Assembly: GCA_002309835.1 (NCBI GenBank)
Contig: DBYL01000031.1
Location: forward strand, 34,987 to 98,986
Direction of reading: 5' to 3'
Length of the DNA stretch: 64,000 bases
Origin: Bacteroidales bacterium UBA1187
GTDB lineage: Bacteria; Bacteroidota; Bacteroidia; Bacteroidales; Paludibacteraceae
Shown piece by piece: positions 35,481 to 44,958 of the stretch; position 1 is the stretch's first letter, and every line of letters begins with the position of its first letter. Under the pieces are notes generated by a model, which saw only the letters and a program-made list of their open reading frames with translations, searched no databases and was not told the origin of the DNA. The translations under genes were made by a program, and so were the position numbers.

Positions 35481-37247
35481 ATGAATAAGTTATTGAAATA
35501 TGTAGCAATGGCGTTGGTAGGATTGGTTTTCACTGCCTGTGTACAAGACCTGAATACCAAACCAATTGACCCGAACTCTTCTACGTCCTTTAACCAGGAT
35601 CGTATGTTCACCAAGTGCTATGCATGTTTGGCTGTTATTGGTCAGTCGGAACCTGGTGGAGACTCGGATGTGGAGGACTTGGATGCAGGTACGTCCGGTT
35701 TCTATCGTATGATCTGGTATTGTAATGATTTGCCATCCGATGAAGCATGGTGGATTTGGAAAGATCCGGAGCAACCCGAAGTGTTACAGACTGCTACGTG
35801 GACGGGAGAAACGAAGGCAATCCCTGGTATCTATACTCGTCTGAATCTGGATGTGAAGTACTGCAACCACTATTTGACCTATGCTTCTCATGAAACCGAT
35901 GAGGAGAAATACCGCTACGCAGAGGTGCGCTTTATCCGTGCACTGCACTATTATCACCTCATGGATATGTTCCTCTATGCGCCGCTTATCACTACGGAGT
36001 CGAATGAATTCCCTCATTTCTATCCGCGTCATAAAATCTACGAGTGGCTTGTAACGGAGCTTAAGGACTTAATCGTAGAGTTACCTGCTCAGCGTATCAA
36101 TAAGTATCGTGTAGGTAAAGCAGCGGCGCAACTGCTCTTGGCGCGTATCTACCTCAATGCGGATGTATACAATAAATATAATCCGGAGTGGACTGCAAAT
36201 CAGACGCAAACGTGGCAAGACGCTTACGATGTCGCTACGGCTACTATCGAAGATAATAGGGGTATTCATGAACTTGTAACTGAGAAAGTAGTTACCGATT
36301 CCGGTTTCGTATATAGCGCATATCAGCGTCTCTTCATGGGTGATAACCACCGTGATGATGTCATCAAGGAATCGCTCCTCCAGATTTATCAGGACGGTTT
36401 GTATTCTCAGAGTTACGCCAGTACGCTATACTTAATAGCTGGTCCGCGTATTGCAGGATTGAATGCTTGGGGCATCGAGTCGGAGTGGCACGCTTTGCGT
36501 ACATCGCCTACAATGGTAGATAAATTCCTCAAACCGATGAATATCGACCGTAGTACGGCTGAAGAAATAGTGCTTGACGAGTTTAAAATGCCTGCAAGGT
36601 TGCATGATGATCGTGCGATCTTATGTTCCGATAGTATGAGTACCGGCTATCCGTTCTTGCTGACGGGTGGAAAGGGAAGTTTAACAGATCCTGCTACTAC
36701 TGATTTCTTCGATTGCTGGGGCGGTATGAAGTTCACAGGCGTATATTCTTCGGCTGCGTTGCCGAAACTCTCGCCTCGTCAGAGTACCTCATGGCCGGAT
36801 ACCGATATTCCGTTCTTCCGTCTGGCGGAAGCCTATATGATTCAGGCGGAAGCGCTCTTCCGTCTGGGAAGAACAGGTGAAGCCCTCAATATTATCAACA
36901 ATACCATCCGTGCTCGTGCAAACGCTGATCCGCTTCCTTCGCTGGACGAAGAGACCCTGCTGGACGAGTGGAGCCGTGAGTTCTGGTTTGAAGGACGCCG
37001 TCGTATCGATCTCATCCGTTTCGACCGCTTCTTCGGAAAGGATGCAGATAAGTATCGTTTTAACTGGGAAGGTCGTTTGGGCAAAAAAGATGGCCAGCAA
37101 TTCTATACGGCTAATACGTCGGAGTATTTGAATTGGTTCCCAGTCCCGACGATTGACAAACGTGCGAACCCGAACTTCAAAACGGATGTGGAGGGTGATG
37201 CAAATAATACCTTCGCTGCGCAAGGCGGTGATGGATATGTATATTAA
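35481..37247 (+). CDS. SusD/RagB-type glycan-binding lipoprotein
   Basis: A 588-residue protein with lipobox FTAC after MNKLLKYVAMALVGLVFTAC, so Cys20 is lipidated. It has the SusD layout: N-terminal PIDPNSSTSF, the tetratricopeptide-like helices (EEKYRYAEVRFIRALHYYHL, VGKAAAQLLLARIYLNA) and the C-terminal EWSREFWFEGRRRIDLIRF and PVPTIDKRANPN segments. It caps the SusC barrel and binds the glycan. Specificity cannot be read from sequence. The pair suggests an oligosaccharide released outside the cell. Confidence 0.95.
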   Translation: MNKLLKYVAMALVGLVFTACVQDLNTKPIDPNSSTSFNQDRMFTKCYACLAVIGQSEPGGDSDVEDLDAGTSGFYRMIWYCNDLPSDEAWWIWKDPEQPEVLQTATWTGETKAIPGIYTRLNLDVKYCNHYLTYASHETDEEKYRYAEVRFIRALHYYHLMDMFLYAPLITTESNEFPHFYPRHKIYEWLVTELKDLIVELPAQRINKYRVGKAAAQLLLARIYLNADVYNKYNPEWTANQTQTWQDAYDVATATIEDNRGIHELVTEKVVTDSGFVYSAYQRLFMGDNHRDDVIKESLLQIYQDGLYSQSYASTLYLIAGPRIAGLNAWGIESEWHALRTSPTMVDKFLKPMNIDRSTAEEIVLDEFKMPARLHDDRAILCSDSMSTGYPFLLTGGKGSLTDPATTDFFDCWGGMKFTGVYSSAALPKLSPRQSTSWPDTDIPFFRLAEAYMIQAEALFRLGRTGEALNIINNTIRARANADPLPSLDEETLLDEWSREFWFEGRRRIDLIRFDRFFGKDADKYRFNWEGRLGKKDGQQFYTANTSEYLNWFPVPTIDKRANPNFKTDVEGDANNTFAAQGGDGYVY

Positions 37248-37303
37248 TGAATGATATTCATTATATTAACTAATTAACATTATTAACTTAAATTTATTCT
37301 ATT

Positions 37304-38668
37304 ATGAAGAAGATTTATGCTTTTTTGGCGGCAGCGCTGATTAGCGTATGCGCTTTTGCTTCAAAGGACGTTGTTCCTGGTGATGAAGCTATTAAAAATG
37401 CTGCTGAGTACAATGATGGCGAGGTTTGTGTCGCTATCTTTGTTCCGGCCGACATGGCATGTAATGACATCGTCTTCGTAGGTACCTACAACAACTGGGG
37501 TAAGGGCGAAGGCAAAGTTGAGGATGCAAAGAACTGCAAAAAATTCGTGGCTATTGACGGTTTTGATGGCTGGTATGCAGTATCTGTAGCTGACGAAACT
37601 GCAAGCCCTGAAGGTAAGCCGGTTATGCTCGATGTTGATGGCAACTTTAACTGGTCATACCAAATCGGTGAAGCTACCGTTATTCGTGGAGGAGTAACAG
37701 TTGTTGCTGGCCTTCCTGGAGAAATTGATTTGAAGACCTATGGTAAAGATGCTCCGAACGTATATACTGTAGAAGCATGGAAATCCAATCCTTGTACCGC
37801 TATTTATCACAACTACAAAATCACAGTTATTAGTGACGGTTGTGGTGGATTCGCTGTTCCGTTCCTCGTTGGTAGTATGACTAACTGGCAATTCGTTGAG
37901 ATGCAGTTGGATGTTGATCAGACCATGGCTAATATGGCTCCGACATACTTCATTACGTTCAAGGCTGCTGAAGGATCCCCCTACCAGATTACAAGCGGTT
38001 TGCAAGACGGTGATAGTATTCCTGCTGCAAATATGCCGGGTTGGAAAGATGCCGCATATCTCCAGAAGTTAGTAGGCGAAGAGTGGGTTCGTATGCCGGG
38101 TGAGGATGGTGATAACCTCCTGACCAAAGAGAATCCGGAAATTCTCTTTGATATCCGTGAAGCAGATCTCCGCTGGGCTCGTTGCGCTCCGGATGATCGT
38201 GAAGACTTTATTGTAACCTTCCTTGCTCCTGCTGGCGCTCCTGAAGAGGTGCAGATCATTGGTACCTTCGATGATTGGGCTGGTACGGCAATGACATTAG
38301 TTGAAGAGGGCAAATACACCGCTACTATTCACGCCAAGGGTGTTGATGAATTCAAATTCCGTAAAGCAGGTGGTTGGGCTGTACAAGTTCAAACCTATGG
38401 ACCGTATGAGGACCAAGGCGTAGCGGTTGAGGGTTGGCATGATATGGGCAACCTGAAAGTAGAGGACTACGAAGTCATCAATTCTGATCCTAAGGCAATA
38501 GAGGTTGATCTCTCTGGTAAGCCGGAAGAGTTCAGATGGACTCCTTCTACCGAGGGTATCGAGAACATCGTTCTGACCGAGAAGGCACAGAAAGTTGTTG
38601 TTGATGGCGTTATCTACATCATCCGTGACAACAAGATGTACAACATCCACGGTGCACAGGTTCGTTAA
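37304..38668 (+). CDS. Secreted glycan-binding-like protein with T9SS-type tail
   Basis: A 454-residue protein with a Sec signal (MKKIYAFLAAALISVCAFA) but no lipobox. At least two E-set/glycogen-binding-like segments are visible, FVGTYNNWGKGEGK near residue 65 and IIGTFDDWAGTAMTL near 310 followed by GVDEFKFRKAGGW. This resembles CBM48/CBM20-type or SusE-like starch-binding domains. The tail GIENI...QKVVVDGVIYIIRDNKMYNIHGAQ has the pattern of a T9SS sorting domain and closely matches the tail of the LRR protein at 61926. It occupies the SusE/F position at the operon's end and precedes a strong terminator. Binding the locus's glycan at the surface is the likely role. Confidence 0.75.
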   Translation: MKKIYAFLAAALISVCAFASKDVVPGDEAIKNAAEYNDGEVCVAIFVPADMACNDIVFVGTYNNWGKGEGKVEDAKNCKKFVAIDGFDGWYAVSVADETASPEGKPVMLDVDGNFNWSYQIGEATVIRGGVTVVAGLPGEIDLKTYGKDAPNVYTVEAWKSNPCTAIYHNYKITVISDGCGGFAVPFLVGSMTNWQFVEMQLDVDQTMANMAPTYFITFKAAEGSPYQITSGLQDGDSIPAANMPGWKDAAYLQKLVGEEWVRMPGEDGDNLLTKENPEILFDIREADLRWARCAPDDREDFIVTFLAPAGAPEEVQIIGTFDDWAGTAMTLVEEGKYTATIHAKGVDEFKFRKAGGWAVQVQTYGPYEDQGVAVEGWHDMGNLKVEDYEVINSDPKAIEVDLSGKPEEFRWTPSTEGIENIVLTEKAQKVVVDGVIYIIRDNKMYNIHGAQVR

Positions 38669-38681
38669 TTCGAATTCATGC

Positions 38682-38719
38682 ATAAAAAAAATAGGACGCT
38701 TCGGCGCCCTATTTTTTTA
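38682..38719. terminator. Bidirectional rho-independent terminator
   Basis: ATAGGACGC-TTCG-GCGCCCTAT (38691-38712), a nine-pair stem with one mismatch and a UUCG loop, flanked by a run of A on the left and a run of T on the right. It can therefore stop both the SusCD operon and the convergent beta-galactosidase operon. A second small UUCG hairpin (AGGCC-TTCG-GCCGG) lies at about 38729-38742. Confidence 0.9.
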
Positions 38720-38753
38720 TGTGTCTTACAGGCCTTCGGCCGGTCTTACAGCG

Positions 38754-41222
38754 TTAGCGGTCCATTCGGAAGGAGCCCTTTGCTCCTTTCCGGATGATAA
38801 ACGTGCATTGCCCTGCGAAGGCGTGCATCCTTGGTTCAACGAAACTGTCTAAGCTTGCTGCATTGCCGTTAGCCGCTGCTACAAACCCTTCGCCTTCGTA
38901 GCTTATCAGGTTGTCCGCAAATGGGCAAAGGTTTCCGTCTTTATCTACTACCTTTACGGTCATGTAGCATAACTCTTCCGGATTCTCCTTCTCGTTCGCC
39001 CAGATGACTTCCAAATGGTCCGGCTCGCCTGCTGTGCGCACTGTTTCACGCGCTGCCTCTTTTCCCTCTGCATCATAAGCGACCACCGTTATCTCGCCTT
39101 GCTCATAAGGCACGTCAAACCACATCAACCGATAGCGCGGCAATAACTCCGGCCGTGGCGCACTGCCCCATACTGGCACTTCAAACTCGCCCACCTTTGG
39201 CATCGCGCTTACGCCTTCTATCTTCTCGCCTTTCGCCAACCGCTCCGTCTCTTCTGCCGTTGCAAATCTCAATCGTCCGTAACTCTTACCATTTACGAAT
39301 AACTCCGCGCTCGGATAACTCGTATAGCAGAATACCGGTACTTGGTCCTTTTCACTCCAGTTCCAGTGTGGCAGTATATGTAATGTCGATTCCTCTTTGT
39401 TCCATTGACTGCGATACAACCAAAATCGGTCTTTGGGCAGCGAAGCCAAGTCAATAATTCCGAAATAACTGCTGTGGCTTGGCCATGCATCCGTATCATA
39501 CGGAGAAGGCTCGCCTAAATAATCAAATCCCGTCCAGACGAATTGCCCTAAGGTCCAATGATAATCATCTTGCAGTTGGAAGTCCTGTTCCGGAAGTCCC
39601 GCCCACGGGCAGTATTCTACGTCATAGCCGCTACTTTGAAAATCATCATATACGGCGAAATCTTTCAATATAGCAGGTATCTTATATACCCCGCGGCTGG
39701 AAACAGTAGAAGCGGTCTCAGAGCCTAAGATCATCTTTTGCGGCAGGTATTCATAACCCTCAATATACCGACTCGTGCGATAATTGAATCCCGGCAACTC
39801 TACTGCTGCGCCAAAACCGTTATGGATGACGTGCATCGCTTGGTCCATTCCGTTCGTGACGGGTCGGGTAGGATCGAGTTGATGGAAAAGGTTCTGCAAT
39901 TTCGTGACAATCTCTATGCCGTCCGGTAGCACTTGATTCCATACTTCATTGCCGCTGCTCCACAGCATTACCGACGCGTTGTTGCGATAATGCTTCACCA
40001 TATTCGTAATGTCCCATTTCCACCAGTCATCAAACTCCTTGTTATAGTCATTCTCCGTCTTACCCCAATTCCATACATCGAATGGCTCAATCATCATCAT
40101 CATTCCCATTTCGTCGCAAAGCTCCACTAATTCCGGCGCAGGCATATTATGACTCGTGCGGATAGCATCGCAGCCCATTTCCTTAAGCATGGTGATCTGA
40201 TGGCGCAGCGCATCTTTATGCACCGCTGCGCCTAACGGACCTAAGTCATGGTGATTGCAGACGCCTTTGAACTTACGCGTCTCTCCGTTTAACTGAAATC
40301 CATGTTCGGGCGTATAACTGAGACTCCGAATACCGAACCTCGTCTCTACTTCATCTAATATCTTGCCTTCTTTGATAACGCGCGTGCGAGCGATATATAG
40401 ATTAGGTGTTTCCGGGCTCCATAGCTGCGGATGCATCACTTCCGCCACTCCCTGCTGCCCTTCCGCCGTAGCAACCACTTTGCCATTATAGAGAATATCC
40501 GTCTGTATTAGTAAATCGGTCTGTCTTCCGTCAGGCGAAGCCGGTCTGTCTTCTGTCAGCGAAACGGTCTCTGTGCCGTCCTGCAGCTCAACCTCTATGG
40601 TAATCTGTGCAAACTCTTTGCTTACTTTCGGTGTGCGTACTAAGACTCCAAAGGTAGGTATATGAATAGGATCGGTTTCTACGAGATGTACATTTCTGTA
40701 TAGTCCAGCACCCGGATACCAACGGCTCTGTTGAGGCTTGTTCTCTAAGAATACATCGATATCTACGCTGTCGCTCGTAATAAGATGAGGGAGAATATAG
40801 CAATCAAAGGTGTTATAACCGTACGGCCAATAGACCATCTCTTCACCATTCACATATACATCCGCGTGACTCATCGCGCCATCGAATACCAAGGTGTAGA
40901 ACTTGTCCTTGTTCACCGCTACGCGGGTGTGGTAATGGCCTTTGCCCATCCATGGCAAACCTCCACTGCGGCCGGTCTTCCACGTCGGTTCTTTCTCTCC
41001 GTTTTGCACAACGATCACTTCTTGCAAATCATTGGACCGGTCAAAGGGGCCACTGATTGCCCAGTCGTGCGGAATGATGACATCTGCCCAAGTCGGGTTC
41101 TCTGTCGTATCTTGCGTGAATTGCCAATGGCGAAGCAAGGTGTCTGTGCGAACGGGTTGTTTCGTGGAGCAGGCACACATCATGATGCCGACAAGCATCA
41201 AACTAAAAAAACTTTTTTTCAT
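38754..41222 (-). CDS. GH2 family beta-galactosidase-like lipoprotein
   Basis: An 822-residue glycoside hydrolase family 2 protein with a lipoprotein signal (MKKSFFSLMLVGIMMCAC). The sandwich domain has PHDWAISGPF and the pattern YHTRVAV; the Ig-like domain follows. The TIM barrel has KGVCNHHDLGPLGAAV, AIRTSHNMPAPELVELCD, the acid/base Glu in LWSSGNEVWNQ near residue 440 and the likely nucleophile in MILGSETAST near 520. C-terminal beta domains include DUF4982-like text. It should release galactose or a related sugar from the imported or surface-bound glycan. The region 40518-40562 is a near-tandem duplication. The ATG overlaps the galM stop as ATGA. Confidence 0.92.
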   Translation of the reverse strand: MKKSFFSLMLVGIMMCACSTKQPVRTDTLLRHWQFTQDTTENPTWADVIIPHDWAISGPFDRSNDLQEVIVVQNGEKEPTWKTGRSGGLPWMGKGHYHTRVAVNKDKFYTLVFDGAMSHADVYVNGEEMVYWPYGYNTFDCYILPHLITSDSVDIDVFLENKPQQSRWYPGAGLYRNVHLVETDPIHIPTFGVLVRTPKVSKEFAQITIEVELQDGTETVSLTEDRPASPDGRQTDLLIQTDILYNGKVVATAEGQQGVAEVMHPQLWSPETPNLYIARTRVIKEGKILDEVETRFGIRSLSYTPEHGFQLNGETRKFKGVCNHHDLGPLGAAVHKDALRHQITMLKEMGCDAIRTSHNMPAPELVELCDEMGMMMMIEPFDVWNWGKTENDYNKEFDDWWKWDITNMVKHYRNNASVMLWSSGNEVWNQVLPDGIEIVTKLQNLFHQLDPTRPVTNGMDQAMHVIHNGFGAAVELPGFNYRTSRYIEGYEYLPQKMILGSETASTVSSRGVYKIPAILKDFAVYDDFQSSGYDVEYCPWAGLPEQDFQLQDDYHWTLGQFVWTGFDYLGEPSPYDTDAWPSHSSYFGIIDLASLPKDRFWLYRSQWNKEESTLHILPHWNWSEKDQVPVFCYTSYPSAELFVNGKSYGRLRFATAEETERLAKGEKIEGVSAMPKVGEFEVPVWGSAPRPELLPRYRLMWFDVPYEQGEITVVAYDAEGKEAARETVRTAGEPDHLEVIWANEKENPEELCYMTVKVVDKDGNLCPFADNLISYEGEGFVAAANGNAASLDSFVEPRMHAFAGQCTFIIRKGAKGSFRMDR
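40518..40562 (-). repeat. Near-tandem duplication inside the beta-galactosidase gene
   Basis: GGTCTGTCTTCCGTCAGGCG followed by AAGCC, then GGTCTGTCTTCTGTCAGCG. It encodes Thr/Glu/Asp-rich repeats (SLTEDRPASPDGRQTD) in a loop of the second beta domain. Confidence 0.75.
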
Positions 41223-42199
41223 GTGAAGCGGTATTCGGTGGTTTCGTCTAATCTATCTTCAGGACGAAGTATTATACTCGGGAAATTCGGATGGTGGATG
41301 CTATCCGGCCAATTCTGCGCTTCCAGACAAACGGCGTGCTGAACAGCATACATCGTTCCGCTCTTGCCCTTATGTGGCTCGATATAATTGCCGGTATATA
41401 CTTGCAGCCCCTTCATGGTTGTCCAGCACTCCATCGTCAATCCATCCGCCTGCAGCGTAGCGGCGTGACGCAATGCTTTCGGAGCGTCTGCTGCGCATAG
41501 ACACCAGTTGTCGTCTATTCCTCTGCCTGGCGCGAAGAACGGGTCGTTAATGCGCTCACCTATGCGTATAGGATTTCTGAAATCCATCGGCGTGCCGGCT
41601 ACCGGTAGTATCTCTCCCGTCGGGCAAGCTGTCTCGTCGAATGGTGTATACGCCTCTGCATTTACTTGCAGTATATGATTGTCTATTCGTCCGCTGCCTT
41701 CACCCGCGAGATTGAAGTAACTATGGTTCGTGAGCGATACAATAGTCGGTTTGTCGGTCTTGGCCTCGTAATGAATGACAAGACGGTTGTCTTTAGTAAC
41801 GGTATAGGTCACCCATACATCTGTATTTCCAGGGTATCCCTCTTCGCCATCTTGAGAACGGTAATGAAGGGTAATCTCATAGATGCTTTGCGCAGTGACT
41901 TCCCAGATCTTGGCATTAAAACCTTCTACGCCTCCATGCAGACTGTTCGTGCCGTTATTGATAGGAAGTTGGTAGTCGTGACCATCCAGTGAAAACTTAC
42001 CGTCCTTGATGCGGTTGGCTACGCGTCCGCAGATAGCATTGAAATAAGTCTCTTGACTTCGCCATTCTTCAGCGGCCTTGAAGCCCAGGACGACATCTTT
42101 GCCTCCAATAAGCAACCTGGTGACTTTTGCCCCCAGGTTACTAATCTCTGCCTTCAGCCCTCCGCTACTCTTGATCGTATAAAATTGAATAGCCCTCAT
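41219..42199 (-). CDS. galM: Aldose 1-epimerase (mutarotase)
   Basis: A 326-residue GalM. NAICGRVANRI near residue 55, LHGGVEGFNAKIWEV, SLTNHSYFNLAGEG with the catalytic His, and the catalytic Glu in CLEAQNWPDSIHHPNFPS near residue 295 are all present. It interconverts alpha- and beta-galactose so that galactokinase gets the alpha form. It lies between galK and the beta-galactosidase gene; its stop overlaps the latter's start. The length agrees with the family. No export signal, so it is cytoplasmic. Confidence 0.95.
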   Translation of the reverse strand: MRAIQFYTIKSSGGLKAEISNLGAKVTRLLIGGKDVVLGFKAAEEWRSQETYFNAICGRVANRIKDGKFSLDGHDYQLPINNGTNSLHGGVEGFNAKIWEVTAQSIYEITLHYRSQDGEEGYPGNTDVWVTYTVTKDNRLVIHYEAKTDKPTIVSLTNHSYFNLAGEGSGRIDNHILQVNAEAYTPFDETACPTGEILPVAGTPMDFRNPIRIGERINDPFFAPGRGIDDNWCLCAADAPKALRHAATLQADGLTMECWTTMKGLQVYTGNYIEPHKGKSGTMYAVQHAVCLEAQNWPDSIHHPNFPSIILRPEDRLDETTEYRFT

Positions 42200-42209
42200 A
42201 CATCATACA

Positions 42210-43415
42210 TCACGCAAGGCGTGCTACTCCGTCTCCGATCTCTGCTACGTAGAAGTCTGCTTTCAGGCCTGTGGCCTTTTCGTACTCCGCACCTACAAAG
42301 GCTTTGAAATTCTCAATCGCTTCATCGCGGACGAGACTTACGGTACAACCGCCAAAACCGCCACCAGTCATGCGGCTTCCTAATACACCATCTACTTGCC
42401 ATGCAGCTTGAGCAAGACTGTCTAACTCTTTTCCCGTTACTTCGTAGTCATCGCGTAGCGAGACGTGACTGGCGGTCATGAGTTTGCCGAAGAGCTCTAT
42501 CTTGCCTTGCTTGAGTGCTTCTACGGCTTCGGCCGTACGGGCTACTTCACCGACCACGTGGCGCGCACGTTTCTTGGCTATTGGATCGGTAATGGCTATT
42601 TCTACTTCGGCCCAGTCTTCCGGACTTAGTTCAGCGAGGAACTTAATAGGTTTTACTCTACTGATCTGCTCTACTGCCGTTTGGCACTGACGTACGCGGT
42701 CGTTGTAAGCCCCGCTATCCAAATGATGCGGACTATGCGTATTGGTAATGACTACTTTGATACCATTGAGTTTTACAGGCACGTGCTCAAACTCCAATGT
42801 ATCGCAATTCAGATAAATAGCATGGTCTTTCTTGCCTTGCGCACTGGCAAACTGGTCCATCACGCCGCACATCACGCCTGCGTACTCATGCTCGCATGCC
42901 TGGCCGATAAGTGCCAACTCCGTGCGATATGCCTTATCGCCCTCTAATCCGCTCATCCACTCATCCACTAACCCTTTCATCATCTCTTCGGTGAAGGCTC
43001 GTGCCGTAACAACCTCCATAGCCGCACTGCTGCTGAGACCTGCTCCGGCCGGCACATTGCCGTAGTAGAGGATGTCGTAGCCGCTTTCTAATTTCGCTTC
43101 CGGGTGACGGCGAGCGATGATGTCGATACATCCTAACGCATAGTTACACCATGCGCGGTTGGGCTGAGGCTTAATGGCATTGATTGCAATCTCGTACACC
43201 TCATCCATATTCAATGAGCGGAAGCGAAGCACCTTATCGGCATTCTTCGCCAGCAGTAGCCATGCGCCGAAATTAAGGGCACATGGGAACACACATCCTC
43301 CGTTATAATCGGTGTGCTCTCCAATCAGATTCACACGACCAGGGGCAAAAAACATTTTCTCTGTCTTACGACCATAGACTTGCTCAAAAGCCTGATTCAA
43401 TTCTTGTGTAGTCAT
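42210..43415 (-). CDS. galK: Galactokinase
   Basis: A 401-residue GHMP kinase. GRVNLIGEHTDYNGG near residue 25 is the galactokinase signature. The ATP loop is VPAGAGLSSSAAMEV near 120, followed by GVMCGVMDQFASAQG with the catalytic Asp and SRMTGGGFGGCTV near 350. It phosphorylates alpha-D-galactose at C1, the entry to the Leloir pathway; galT and galE are not in this window. The Met at 43415 is chosen because the longer frame to 43475 runs through the promoter. It is first of the minus-strand operon galK-galM-beta-galactosidase. Confidence 0.96.
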   Translation of the reverse strand: MTTQELNQAFEQVYGRKTEKMFFAPGRVNLIGEHTDYNGGCVFPCALNFGAWLLLAKNADKVLRFRSLNMDEVYEIAINAIKPQPNRAWCNYALGCIDIIARRHPEAKLESGYDILYYGNVPAGAGLSSSAAMEVVTARAFTEEMMKGLVDEWMSGLEGDKAYRTELALIGQACEHEYAGVMCGVMDQFASAQGKKDHAIYLNCDTLEFEHVPVKLNGIKVVITNTHSPHHLDSGAYNDRVRQCQTAVEQISRVKPIKFLAELSPEDWAEVEIAITDPIAKKRARHVVGEVARTAEAVEALKQGKIELFGKLMTASHVSLRDDYEVTGKELDSLAQAAWQVDGVLGSRMTGGGFGGCTVSLVRDEAIENFKAFVGAEYEKATGLKADFYVAEIGDGVARLA

Positions 43416-43441
43416 CGGTAAATAATTCTTATTATTTGGCG

Positions 43442-43472
43442 CAAAGATACAAAAAAATATGCATATATACAA
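43442..43472 (-). promoter_or_regulatory. Bacteroidetes-type promoter for the galK operon
   Basis: On the minus strand TTG (43472-43470), 20 bases, TATCTTTG (43449-43442). The galK ATG lies 27 bases downstream. Confidence 0.75.
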
Positions 43473-43511
43473 CAAAAATGCACTTTTATGCTAAAAAACA
43501 TACCTAAATTG

Positions 43512-43542
43512 TTGCATCTTTCGTAAAAAAGTTGTAACTTTG
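43512..43542 (+). promoter_or_regulatory. Bacteroidetes-type promoter for the 43577 gene
   Basis: TTG (43512-43514), 20 bases, TAACTTTG (43535-43542), divergent from the galK promoter and 34 bases before the ATG at 43577. Confidence 0.75.
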
Positions 43543-43576
43543 CAGCAAATTTAACTAACTTCTAATATCTGAGGCT

Positions 43577-44326
43577 ATGAATAACTTGGAAATCTTGCTT
43601 TATTCGCTTCTGTTCGTCCTTATCGGATTGATGCTTGTTTCGTTCTTCTTAGTATGGCAATGGTTCGATGCACGCGACCGCCTGAAAGTAGTACGCGAGA
43701 TCACGCGTGATGAGACAGTTCGTGCTATCCGTCGTAGCCATAATAAGTGTCGAGTATTATTGTACATCCTATTATTCTTAGCATGTGCATTTATTACAAT
43801 CCCGTTTGCGCTGCAGGATTATTACAATATGCTGGCATACCCCGGCGTAGTGATTGTAGCAGACCTGCTGATGCTTTTCGGCTTGCGTTCTCGTGCGAAG
43901 GCATATCTGGCGAGCATGGATGAGTTTATTAATGAGAATGAGGAGCACGTACGTGAGGCTGCGGCTGAGCGCGCTCGCGTTCGCGAGGAGTGGAAACGTC
44001 AGGCTCCGGAGTTGAATCCGAAGGCTGATGCGTTTATTAAAGAGAATTTAGGCGATAAATACGATATTTGGTATCAGCACGATATACTTACCGGGCGTAA
44101 TATCCTCTTTAATCCGGAGACAGGCCTACTGTACGTACAAGGAGTGATTGTTCCTGTATCGGAGGTAATGGAGGTGCGTCTGGGACGTAAGGACCTGAAG
44201 CTCGTGACCAGCAACAGTATGCACCCGTTCGTTACGATGGACTTCGGTGCGCTGCCTATTAACCCGGAGACCGGTAATAAGTATATGGATGAGATCGCCG
44301 AGAAGTTGGAGAAAATTATTCCATAA
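43577..44326 (+). CDS. Membrane protein with cytoplasmic C-terminal domain, family not recognised
   Basis: A 249-residue protein. One hydrophobic segment (LLYSLLFVLIGLMLVSFFLVW) lies at the N terminus and two more between residues 58 and 105. The rest is charged and soluble: a helical stretch (AAAERARVREEWKRQ) followed by a beta-rich part (NILFNPETGLLYVQGVIVPVSE). No known motif was seen. It ends in a one-base overlap (TAATG) with the hemolysin III gene, so the two are coupled. I do not assign a function. Confidence 0.7.
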   Translation: MNNLEILLYSLLFVLIGLMLVSFFLVWQWFDARDRLKVVREITRDETVRAIRRSHNKCRVLLYILLFLACAFITIPFALQDYYNMLAYPGVVIVADLLMLFGLRSRAKAYLASMDEFINENEEHVREAAAERARVREEWKRQAPELNPKADAFIKENLGDKYDIWYQHDILTGRNILFNPETGLLYVQGVIVPVSEVMEVRLGRKDLKLVTSNSMHPFVTMDFGALPINPETGNKYMDEIAEKLEKIIP

Positions 44327-44958
44327 TGTCCGCAGAAGAGAAAGCTAACACTTGGACGCATCTTATTGCTTTTGTGGCTACGCTGATTATAGCGTGGCCA
44401 CTTCTTCGTTTGGCCTATGCGGCCCAAATGACCAATGACAGATTGCAACTTGTCGGCACGTCTCTATTCGTGTTAGGCATGCTGTTGATGTATGGTTCCT
44501 CTACGCTGTATCACGCGGTCTCTGCGCCTGTGCATAAGCGTAGATTGCGCATCTTTGACCATATATCCATCTTTGTGATGATTGCGGGCTCGTACTCGCC
44601 TATTTGCATCTCGGTGATAGGAGGATGGTTAGGCAGGAGTCTCTTCGCTTTTCTATGGGGATGCGTGATAGCAGGAATAATAGGCAAGGTAGTTGCGCTG
44701 GGCAAATATCCTCGCCTATCATTGACGTTATACCTGATGATGGGATGGGTGGCACTATTCGTATTAGTGCCTATGTGGCGCAATATGTCGCACGAAGCCT
44801 TCTGGTGGATTGTTGCCGAAGGCGTCTTCTATACCATCGGTTCTTATTTCTTCCGATTAGATGAAGAGCATGCCTTTTATCATGCGATCTGGCATGTCTT
44901 CATCATCTTCGGTTCCGTGGCGCATACAATCGCCCTGTGGCTAATCCTTAGCGCATAA
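44326..44958 (+). CDS. Hemolysin III / PAQR-family membrane protein
   Basis: A 210-residue protein with seven membrane segments. Family motifs are SSTLYHAVSAPVHKRRLRIFDHISIFVMIAGSYSP, with the conserved Ser/His/Asp set that binds zinc in PAQR proteins, and the C-terminal HAIWHVFIIFGSVAH with the other two His. PAQR proteins are membrane-embedded hydrolase-like proteins; the hemolysin name is historical. It is translationally coupled to the 249-residue protein upstream. Its end overlaps the end of the convergent Ig-like protein gene by 11 bases, with no terminator between. Confidence 0.9.
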   Translation: MSAEEKANTWTHLIAFVATLIIAWPLLRLAYAAQMTNDRLQLVGTSLFVLGMLLMYGSSTLYHAVSAPVHKRRLRIFDHISIFVMIAGSYSPICISVIGGWLGRSLFAFLWGCVIAGIIGKVVALGKYPRLSLTLYLMMGWVALFVLVPMWRNMSHEAFWWIVAEGVFYTIGSYFFRLDEEHAFYHAIWHVFIIFGSVAHTIALWLILSA

